A stretch of 64,000 nucleotides of DNA from a bacterium. Its GTDB lineage: Bacteria > Oederibacteriota > CAKKQC01. This document shows, piece by piece, positions 1 to 6,357 of this stretch. Position numbers and translations under genes: made by a program. The notes under the pieces were generated by a model that worked only from the letters and a program-made list of their open reading frames with translations, was not told where the DNA came from and searched no databases. The stretch lies in the NCBI GenBank assembly GCA_919901855.1, contig CAKKQC010000019.1, positions 33,653 to 97,652 on the forward strand, given 5' to 3'. The first letter of the stretch is position 1; every line of letters starts with the position of its first letter.

Positions 1-434
1 TCCTTGAGCTGTTCCTTCCCCTCCGGCGTGCTCACGTCCCGGAAGGTCTTCCCGGACATCTCGCTGATGACGAGGTCCTCGATGAAGGGCATGCGCGCCT
101 TCGCCTCGGTGACGAAGTCGCCGAGCTCCTTCTCCTCGAGCCCCTCGGTGCTCAACTCCACCGTGATGGCGGCCTTGACGTAGTGGTTCATCTCGCCCAG
201 GTTGTAGACCTGGTCCGTCAGCACCATCGCCGGCCCGGGCATCTTCCCCTTGTCCTCGACGGGCTTGGGGGCCCTGACGTTCAGCTTCGTCATCATCAGC
301 ATGACGCCGACCCCGATCGAGGCCAGCAGGAGAACGGCGCTGATGCTGTTGATCGTGATCAGCGAGGTCAGGACGCGCCGGGCTCGCTTCTCCTCGGGCG
401 AGACCTGCTGGGCGGCGGCGACCGGCGGCGGCAC
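1..434 (-). CDS. fliL: Flagellar stator-associated protein FliL (incomplete at window edge)
   Basis: About 144 N-terminal residues are present and the rest lies beyond base 1. The GTG start follows the motB stop by three bases, behind a G-rich Shine-Dalgarno stretch. A short cytoplasmic segment is followed by one hydrophobic helix at about residues 22-48 and a periplasmic domain containing 'YNLGEMNHYVKAAITVEL', as expected for FliL. FliL sits in the inner membrane next to the MotAB stator and modulates torque. Its place directly after motB supports the call. The gene was read by hand translation because no stop codon falls inside the window. Confidence 0.85.
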   Translation of the reverse strand, partial: MPPPVAAAQQVSPEEKRARRVLTSLITINSISAVLLLASIGVGVMLMMTKLNVRAPKPVEDKGKMPGPAMVLTDQVYNLGEMNHYVKAAITVELSTEGLEEKELGDFVTEAKARMPFIEDLVISEMSGKTFRDVSTPEGKEQLK

Positions 435-437
435 GGG

Positions 438-1328
438 TTACTTCCCCCCCGGCAGCGGCGGAGCGGAGGGAACCGGCGGCGCTCCCGGAAGCGGCGGAGC
501 AGCACGACCCGGCACCGGCGGCGCCGGCGGCGCGGACGCCGACGGAACCGCAGGCAAGGCGGATGGAGCCGCAGGGATCGCGGGGGTTCCGGCTTCCGCC
601 GTAACCCCTCCCGCAGGAGCCGCCTTCTCGCCCACGCCCTCGAGGATGACGATGTCGATCCGGCGGTTGCGGGTGCGGGAAGCTGCCCCAGTGTTGGGCA
701 CGACGGGGTGAAACTCGGCGTACCCTGCCGCGGAGAGCGAGGCCGGCGGCACCCGACCCTTCTCGATCAGGTACCTGACCACCTGGGTCGCGCGCTCGCT
801 CGAAAGCTCCCAGTTGCTCACGTACCGGCCACCCCCGCGCATGCGGAGGTCGTCCGTGTGACCCTCGACCGCGACCGGACGCCCGGCGTCGCGCAGGGGC
901 CCCGCCAGGGCGTCCAGGATCGACTTCATCTCGGGCTTGAGCTCCGTACTCGCCGGATCGAACAACACGTTGTCCGTCATGAGGCGCACGACGATCCCCC
1001 GCTCGTTGCGGAACACTTTCGCCACCTCACGACCGCCCCCGGCGCCCTCGACGGCCGCCGCGAGCCTCGGAACGAGATCCGGAATGAGCTGGTCCCCGCT
1101 GCCCTGCAGGAACGTCGGGCCCTGCGTGAGCACGCCGCCAAACGCGGCGCGCAGGAGCTGGGCCAGCTCCTTGAACTTCGCGGCGTCGATCTTGCTCATC
1201 GAGTAGAGCATGATGAACAGGATCAGGAGCAGGGTGACGAGGTCGGAGTAGGTCAGCAACCATCGCATCCCGCCGGCCGCATCGTGGCCGCCGCCCCCTC
1301 CATGATCGCCGCCCTTCTTCCTCGCCAT
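438..1328 (-). CDS. motB: Flagellar stator protein MotB
   Basis: This 296-residue protein is the peptidoglycan-anchored half of the flagellar stator. A single transmembrane helix starts near residue 23 and carries the essential ion-binding aspartate (Asp29 in 'LLTYSDLVTLLLILF'). The plug region follows, and an OmpA-like peptidoglycan-binding domain includes 'VEGHTDDLRM' and 'SERATQVVRYL'. After the OmpA domain there is an unusual tail of about 60 residues very rich in Pro, Ala and Gly, which typical MotB proteins lack. The gene begins 11 bases after motA, so the two are surely co-transcribed. Confidence 0.96.
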   Translation of the reverse strand: MARKKGGDHGGGGGHDAAGGMRWLLTYSDLVTLLLILFIMLYSMSKIDAAKFKELAQLLRAAFGGVLTQGPTFLQGSGDQLIPDLVPRLAAAVEGAGGGREVAKVFRNERGIVVRLMTDNVLFDPASTELKPEMKSILDALAGPLRDAGRPVAVEGHTDDLRMRGGGRYVSNWELSSERATQVVRYLIEKGRVPPASLSAAGYAEFHPVVPNTGAASRTRNRRIDIVILEGVGEKAAPAGGVTAEAGTPAIPAAPSALPAVPSASAPPAPPVPGRAAPPLPGAPPVPSAPPLPGGK

Positions 1329-1339
1329 GACGATTCAAC

Positions 1340-2176
1340 CTACTTCTTCGCCGCAGCGGCGGGAGCGGCAGGAGCCGCTTCCTTCTCGTCGCGTCCACCG
1401 CCGGCGATGGCCACCGCCCGCAGCTTGGGCGGCAGGAACGCCTTGAGCTTCTCTTCCACGATGCGCGGGTTGTCTCCCGCGGAGATCGAACAGACCCCCT
1501 CGATCATCATCTCGCGGAGGAGGATCTCCTCCTCGCTCCGGACCTTGAGCTTGCCCGCCAGGGGCAGCCAGACCAGGTTCGCCGTCCCGATGCCCAGCAG
1601 GGTCGCGCCGAACGCGGTCGAGATACCCTTGACCATCGCCGCCGGGTCGTCGAGCCCGCGGGCGAGCAGGTCGATGAGTCCCATGACGGTGCCGACGATG
1701 CCCAGCGTCGGAGAGTAGCCGCCCATCGCGGTGAAGATGTCGCCCCCCTGCTTGTGCCGCGACTGCAGGAAGCTGAGGTCCGTCTCCATGATGTGGCGGA
1801 CCAGCTCGATGTCGGTTCCGTCGACCACGAGCTGCATGCCCTTCTGGAGGAACTTGTCCTCGAGCTGGTTGACGTCCTCTTCCAGGCCCAGCAGACCCTC
1901 GCGACGGGCCTTGCTCGCGAAGTTGACCAGCGTGCCGATCGTGCCCGTATAGTCGACCTCGCCGCGGCTGAAGAACGCGTTGCGCATCACGCTGGTGAAC
2001 CCGTTGATGAAGACCGGCATCGGGAACGAGAACATCGTGGCGCCGATCGTGCCGCCGAAGATGATGAACATGGCGTCCAGATGGAAGAACGCCCTGACGT
2101 CGCCGCCCACGAGCAGCACGGCGATGAGCAGGGATCCGAACGAGATGGCCAGACCGCCGATCGATGCGATATCCAT
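1340..2176 (-). CDS. motA: Flagellar stator protein MotA
   Basis: This 278-residue inner-membrane protein forms the ion channel of the stator with MotB and contacts FliG in the rotor. Two N-terminal hydrophobic helices, a large cytoplasmic loop (about residues 75-145) and two further helices near 'LGIVGTVMGLIDLLARG' and 'TLLGIGTANLVWLPLAGKL' give the usual MotA/TolQ/ExbB layout. The C-terminus is Lys/Ala rich. It lies between flbD and motB, the order seen in many flagellar clusters. Confidence 0.96.
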   Translation of the reverse strand: MDIASIGGLAISFGSLLIAVLLVGGDVRAFFHLDAMFIIFGGTIGATMFSFPMPVFINGFTSVMRNAFFSRGEVDYTGTIGTLVNFASKARREGLLGLEEDVNQLEDKFLQKGMQLVVDGTDIELVRHIMETDLSFLQSRHKQGGDIFTAMGGYSPTLGIVGTVMGLIDLLARGLDDPAAMVKGISTAFGATLLGIGTANLVWLPLAGKLKVRSEEEILLREMMIEGVCSISAGDNPRIVEEKLKAFLPPKLRAVAIAGGGRDEKEAAPAAPAAAAKK

Positions 2177-2203
2177 GTCTGCCTTACGTCCTCCCTCGAG
2201 TCG

Positions 2204-2413
2204 TCATGAGGCGTTCGCCGCCGTCTTGATCAGTGGTAGCGCGCGCCTCCGGTACTCCAGGGCGCGCCGGATGACCTCGTCCACTGACTCCCGAATCACG
2301 AGCTTCTTGCCGGTGGTCGTGGAGATGATCGTCTCCGGCGTGGCTTCCACGAACTCGACGAGATCGGCATTCACCACCACTTCCCGATTGTCCAGCCGGG
2401 TCACCTTGATCAC
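2204..2413 (-). CDS. flbD: Flagellar protein FlbD
   Basis: This small protein (69 residues from the start chosen) matches the FlbD family: 'VIKVTRLDNREVVVNADLVEFVE' begins like other FlbD proteins and is followed by 'TTGKKLVIRESVDEVI'. I prefer the GTG at 2413 because it aligns with family N-termini and has a GGAG eight bases upstream. An in-frame ATG at 2452 would add 13 residues but lies inside the candidate promoter. FlbD has no settled biochemical role but is regularly found beside motA or flgE, as here. Confidence 0.85.
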   Translation of the reverse strand: MIKVTRLDNREVVVNADLVEFVEATPETIISTTTGKKLVIRESVDEVIRRALEYRRRALPLIKTAANAS

Positions 2414-2434
2414 CGGAGTGTCTCCACATTCTAC

Positions 2435-2463
2435 ATTCAACCACAGCTTCATCTATTTCTCAA
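2435..2463 (-). promoter_or_regulatory. Candidate sigma70-type promoter for flbD-motA-motB-fliL
   Basis: On the minus strand, TTGAGA (2458-2463) and TTGAAT (2435-2440) are separated by 17 bases. This is a moderate match to the -35 and -10 consensus. It lies just after the flgE terminator and before flbD, where a new transcript would be expected. The match at -10 is weak (4 of 6), so this is tentative. Confidence 0.3.
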
Positions 2464-2519
2464 CCCCTGTGCAATCCGTTGTCAGACCCTTGATAGAACC
2501 CCCGCCCCGGACAGACGGA

Positions 2520-2549
2520 GCCCGGGGCGCCGTATGAGGCGCCCCGGGC
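2520..2549 (-). terminator. Terminator after flgE
   Basis: A perfect 12-bp stem (GCCCGGGGCGCC and its complement) closes a 6-base loop. It lies 20 bases downstream of the flgE stop codon. The minus-strand tail is only mildly T-rich (CTCCGTCTGTCC). Its strength and position suggest it ends the long flagellar transcript before flbD. Confidence 0.75.
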
Positions 2550-2568
2550 CCGTCATTGGTCACCCGCC

Positions 2569-5190
2569 TTAGCGAGCCAGGTTAACCAGCGTGTCCAGAA
2601 TCCGGTCGGAGGTGGTCACGAGCCGCGCGTTCACCTCGAAGCCCCGCTGAGCCACGATCATGTTCGTGAGCTCCTCGGAAAGGTCCACGTTGCTCTGCTC
2701 CAGCACTCCGCTGATCACCGCGCCGCGGCCCTGCGACAGGGCTTCACCCTTGACGGCCGACCCCGAGTTCGAGGTCTCCGTCCAATGGGTGTCACCCGCC
2801 TTGGCCAGGCCGGCCGGGTTGGTGAAGTTCGCCACGGCGATCCGGGCCAGCTCCTGGTAAATGGTGCTGCCGTCCGTCGTATTGAACGTCCCGATCACCG
2901 TCCCGTCGGTCGTCACGCTGACGCCAGAGAGGGTTCCCTCCCCGTAGCCGTCCTGCGACTCCATACGGGCCGCGAACTTGGGGGTGTAGATCGTGTGCTC
3001 CGCATTCCAAGTACCCGTCGCGTCCTGGGTCAGCCCGTCGCGCAGTCCGTATGTAGTCCGGACCACCCGCGGATCCCAGGGCATCTCGAGGTCGGAGGCG
3101 CGGTCGCCGAAGGCGGCACCCGATCCACCCGGAACGGTGATATCCGTGCCGTCGAAGTTCGAGCCGTCGAGGTGCGCTCCGTCCATGACCCCGTCGCCCG
3201 TTCCGACAGGAGTCGAGTAGGCCGTAAGCGAAACCAGATGCGCCTCCTCGTACTCCGTGTTCGTCCCGGTCGCTGGCCCGTCGGGAGGCACGGGAGCGTT
3301 CAACTGGCCCTGCGTGGTCGGAAGTCCGCCGGTCGCCCAGTTAGCCGAAACCATGCTGGCGGCATCGTCGGCCCGGTCGAAGTCGGCCTGCGTGATCACG
3401 CTCACCGTCCCCCAATCGATATTGAAGGACTGCACGTACCACTGCTGGACTGAGTTGATCGTGTTCCCGACCCCGCTCCCCGCCAGAAGCGTGGGTGACG
3501 CCTGGGTCGAAGACTGCATCCCGGCAACGTCCAGATTCACCAGCCGGCCCGGGGTGTCGAACGCCGGCGGAACCGGCGACCCCGCGGGAACGTTCTGGTA
3601 CACGAGGACGATCGAGTTCTTGTTCAGCTCGAATGCGTCCCGGGCCGGCGTTGTCGCCGGCGCCACGGTACCAACCACGCCCGTTATTGAACCGCTGTCG
3701 CCGGTTCCCGCACCGGGGATCGCCCCGATATTCGGCTCGTTCATCCAGAGCATGACGGGCACGCCCGGGTTGTCGAACGGCACATTGTCAATGGCACCGT
3801 CCAGAAGCGGCAGCCCCGCCACGGTGTCGACGCTGTCCTGGCTGAACGGCGCGACCGACGCGGACGCATCCCCCCTGAAGTCTCCTGCCGCAACCGTCGC
3901 ACCCTCGAACCCGATCGTCGTCGAGTTGTGCGGATCCAGGTCGGCGATGTCCGCCCAGAGGTCGTTGTTGAACGCCGCGGTGTTGATCGGATTCTGCACC
4001 AGGAGCGGATCGTTCACCGTATCGTTCGGGCCCTCGGGCAGGTTCACGAACCCGGCGGTCGGCGGCATCATCGCCGTCGTCGGCAGGTCGTTCCCCCCCG
4101 GAATGTTCGGGTCGTTCGCGGCAAGCTGGTCGTACCGGGTGCCGAAGTGCTCGGCGTTCCGGTCCGCGTACGTAACCCAGTCCAGCGACCCGTTCGTGTT
4201 GAAGTGGATGAGCCCGCTGGAAGACGCCCGCACGAACGCCCCCGTGATCGGGTCCGTGTAGGTCGAGTTGTCCAGCGCGAGGTGCACGGTCGTGTCGGCT
4301 TGGTCCGTGTCAACCGTCCACGCCCACGTGTTGTTGTCGTAGTTCTCGCCCAACGCCGCCTCCGGAATCTGGGTCCCGCTGAGGTTCGTCAGCGTCGCCG
4401 TCATCTGGTGCGCGTTGCCAAGCGAGTCGTACACGGTGAACGCCATCTGCGTCTGCCCCACCGTGTACTGGTGTGCTCCCTCTGTCGGAGCCGTCGGCAC
4501 CGGCCCGGGGGGGTTGGGTGTCCCCGGCGTGTAGTCGTACGCCGTGAGCTGCGTGGTTCCGTCCACGCCGGCCGAGTTGATCAGGTTCGCCGCGTTCGCC
4601 CCCGCGTCCAGGTTGCCCACGAGGTTGACCTGCGTCGTCTCGTGCGCCTGAAGCGTGGACCCCGACGGGATCCTGATGTTCCCGATCTCGGTCGTCTTCG
4701 TGGAATCGACCTGGAGAATCCCGAGGGTATCGACCACTCCAATGGTCGAGGTCGGCAAGCTTGCCGACCACCCCTGGACGATGCCCCCGCTCGGATCGAC
4801 GAGGTTCCCGTTGCCGTCGAACCGGAAGTTGCCCGCCCGTGTGTAGAGGGTGGACGTCCCGGTCTTCGTGATGAAGAACCCGTCTCCGTTGATTGCCATG
4901 TCCGTGGCGATCCCCGTCGTCTGCAGGGTTCCCTGAGTGAACCTTGTATCGACTGATGCCACGGCCACTCCCGTGCCCGACTGGACGGGGTTCATACCCC
5001 CCACGTTCGTCGAGCCGTTGTAGCCGCTTGCGCCCGCAATCGTCTGGGAGAGCAAGTCCCTGAACATGACACGCCCGGACTTGAATCCGATCGTGTTCAC
5101 GTTCGCAACGTTGTTGGAAATGACATCCAACATCGTCTGGTGGTTGCGCATCCCAGTGATCGCGGTGAACAGACTGCTCACCAGCGCCAT
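2569..5190 (-). CDS. flgE: Flagellar hook protein FlgE, unusually long
   Basis: FlgE polymerises into the flagellar hook. The N-terminus has the rod/hook signature ('ISNNVANVNTIGFKSGRVMF') and 'DMAINGDGFF', and the C-terminus has 'EELTNMIVAQRGFEVNAR' ending in 'DRILDTLVNLAR'. At 873 residues it is about twice the E. coli protein (about 400). The extra length sits in the middle, the part exposed on the hook surface, and is rich in Asp, Pro, Gly and Thr. A full-strength Shine-Dalgarno (AAGGAGGT) precedes the ATG by five bases, fitting a highly made subunit. Confidence 0.96.
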   Translation of the reverse strand: MALVSSLFTAITGMRNHQTMLDVISNNVANVNTIGFKSGRVMFRDLLSQTIAGASGYNGSTNVGGMNPVQSGTGVAVASVDTRFTQGTLQTTGIATDMAINGDGFFITKTGTSTLYTRAGNFRFDGNGNLVDPSGGIVQGWSASLPTSTIGVVDTLGILQVDSTKTTEIGNIRIPSGSTLQAHETTQVNLVGNLDAGANAANLINSAGVDGTTQLTAYDYTPGTPNPPGPVPTAPTEGAHQYTVGQTQMAFTVYDSLGNAHQMTATLTNLSGTQIPEAALGENYDNNTWAWTVDTDQADTTVHLALDNSTYTDPITGAFVRASSSGLIHFNTNGSLDWVTYADRNAEHFGTRYDQLAANDPNIPGGNDLPTTAMMPPTAGFVNLPEGPNDTVNDPLLVQNPINTAAFNNDLWADIADLDPHNSTTIGFEGATVAAGDFRGDASASVAPFSQDSVDTVAGLPLLDGAIDNVPFDNPGVPVMLWMNEPNIGAIPGAGTGDSGSITGVVGTVAPATTPARDAFELNKNSIVLVYQNVPAGSPVPPAFDTPGRLVNLDVAGMQSSTQASPTLLAGSGVGNTINSVQQWYVQSFNIDWGTVSVITQADFDRADDAASMVSANWATGGLPTTQGQLNAPVPPDGPATGTNTEYEEAHLVSLTAYSTPVGTGDGVMDGAHLDGSNFDGTDITVPGGSGAAFGDRASDLEMPWDPRVVRTTYGLRDGLTQDATGTWNAEHTIYTPKFAARMESQDGYGEGTLSGVSVTTDGTVIGTFNTTDGSTIYQELARIAVANFTNPAGLAKAGDTHWTETSNSGSAVKGEALSQGRGAVISGVLEQSNVDLSEELTNMIVAQRGFEVNARLVTTSDRILDTLVNLAR

Positions 5191-5368
5191 GGTTGACCTC
5201 CTTGATTAGCTTCCGCCTGGTACCTGGCGAAAGGTTCAAGGCCCCCCCGAAACGGGGTCCGGCCTTGTGAAACTCCCACGGCCTCACCGAGGAATGCCTG
5301 CCGGCAGCCGAACTTCACTTCCTGGCAGCGGTGACCCCAGTGCGATCCGTGTATACCTACAATACCGT
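5191..5368 (-). other. Long structured leader upstream of flgE
   Basis: This 178-bp gap is the largest inside the flagellar operon. On the minus strand it has several possible stems: a palindromic CTGCCGGCAG inside an imperfect AGGAAGTG/CATTCCT stem, then GGCC-flanked GTG/CAC, and a CCCCG-TTT-CGGGG hairpin. It ends in the strong flgE ribosome-binding site. No riboswitch class I know matches. Confidence 0.4.
5196..5203 (-). promoter_or_regulatory. Strong ribosome-binding site of flgE
   Basis: The minus strand reads AAGGAGGT, a full-length match to the anti-Shine-Dalgarno sequence, five bases before the flgE ATG. Neighbouring flagellar genes have much weaker sites or overlapping starts. Confidence 0.8.
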
Positions 5369-5770
5369 TCATAGAATCACCGCACTGTCGATGTTGGTGA
5401 ACACGTTTTCCTTCATGTGAGCCGGATCCACCACCGTGATGACCGTGCGGTTCCTGATACTGACTACGAACGCGGCCTTGTTGCTGAGCAACAGGGATTC
5501 CTGCGAGCCCTTGGCGGCCGCCCGGCGGACGCCGTCGTCGATCTGGGCCATGTCGCCCGGCGTCAGATTGATCGAACGCATCCGGAGACGGTCCTGCGCG
5601 TGTGCCGAGAACTTGACGCCCTCGGCCGTCGTCAGGAGCTGCTGCTGGAGGATCTCGGCGAACGACGGGGCGCCGGGGACCGCGGCCTGCGGCCGCGTCC
5701 CGCGAGCCACTCCCGGTTGCCCCGGTCCCTGGACCGGAGGCAGACCCGCCGGATTCAGTGGTTCAACCAT
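5369..5770 (-). CDS. Small flagellar operon protein
   Basis: This 133-residue protein resembles the conserved 'flagellar operon protein' found between flgD and flgE in many bacteria. The conserved part is C-terminal: 'FSAHAQDRLRMRSINL', 'SLLLSNKAAFVVSIRNRTVI' and 'VFTNIDSAVIL'. I start it at the ATG one base after the flgD stop; a start 12 codons earlier would overlap flgD. The N-terminal 40 residues are Pro/Gly rich. Its molecular role is not established, although its position between cap and hook genes suggests a role in hook assembly. Confidence 0.85.
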   Translation of the reverse strand: MVEPLNPAGLPPVQGPGQPGVARGTRPQAAVPGAPSFAEILQQQLLTTAEGVKFSAHAQDRLRMRSINLTPGDMAQIDDGVRRAAAKGSQESLLLSNKAAFVVSIRNRTVITVVDPAHMKENVFTNIDSAVIL

Positions 5771-5771
5771 G

Positions 5772-6341
5772 TCAGATACTGACCTCCAGGATGTCCCACA
5801 TGCCAATCTTGGAGCCGTCTTCCAGGGTCAAGACCGGGTTGGCGCCCGTCGAGACCGACGCGACCTGGTGCGACACGATAGTGCCATCGGCCGCCGCGAA
5901 TCTGACGCGCCGCCCGAGCATCGAGATCGAGTCGATCGTGCTGTAAGTATTCGCATCCGTAACCCGCTGAACGTCCTTTAGCGCGACAAGAGAGCCGTCC
6001 TCCAGCGTCAACACCGGATCCTGACCGGTCGAGACGCCCGTAACCCGCCCCGTGATCAGCGAGCCGTCGGTGGCGGTCGCGGACACGACCTTCCCCACCA
6101 TCGAGATCGACTGCATGCCGGTAAACGCCTCCGACATCTGGAGCGACTGCTCGAGCTGCGAGAACTGGGCCATCTGCGCGATCATCTCCGTGTTGTCCAT
6201 CGGGTTGAGGGGATCCTGGTACTTCATCTGCGCCACCAGCATCGCCAGGAAGTCGCTCTTCCCGAGTCTTCCGTTGGCTTCCGTCGTCACCTTCCCGGTC
6301 GACTGCGCGTACAGCCCGACCGGATCGACTGTCAATGACAT
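5772..6341 (-). CDS. flgD: Flagellar hook cap protein FlgD
   Basis: FlgD caps the growing hook and promotes FlgE assembly. The 189-residue protein starts 'MSLTVDPVGLY' behind an AGGAG site and has the family block 'FLAMLVAQMKYQDPLNPMDN' followed by 'AQFSQLEQSLQM'. The C-terminal half holds two similar segments: 'DGSLITGRVTGVSTGQDPVL' recurs as 'DGTIVSHQVASVSTGANPVL', each followed by 'TLEDGS'. This is an internal duplication of a small beta unit. In-frame sequence upstream of the ATG is Arg-rich and belongs to the overlapping fliK frame. Confidence 0.95.
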   Translation of the reverse strand: MSLTVDPVGLYAQSTGKVTTEANGRLGKSDFLAMLVAQMKYQDPLNPMDNTEMIAQMAQFSQLEQSLQMSEAFTGMQSISMVGKVVSATATDGSLITGRVTGVSTGQDPVLTLEDGSLVALKDVQRVTDANTYSTIDSISMLGRRVRFAAADGTIVSHQVASVSTGANPVLTLEDGSKIGMWDILEVSI

Positions 6342-6357
6342 TGTCCCTGCTCCTTTC

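Noticed and set aside
183-1718. Long plus-strand open frames opposite motB, fliK, rpoB, rpoC, fusA and bamA (some over 1000 codons)
   Set aside because: In GC-rich DNA the antisense frames of real genes stay open. These have no family motifs, are Arg/His/Leu-rich or repeat the codon bias of the opposite strand, and lie fully over well-identified genes.
2443-2475. Sigma54 promoter upstream of flbD
   Set aside because: TTGCAC-N5-TTGAG resembles the -24/-12 pattern but lacks the essential GG and GC dinucleotides.
5191-5368. c-di-GMP (GEMM) or cobalamin riboswitch in the flgE leader
   Set aside because: The conserved GEMM blocks and the cobalamin box cannot be found. Only generic stems are present.
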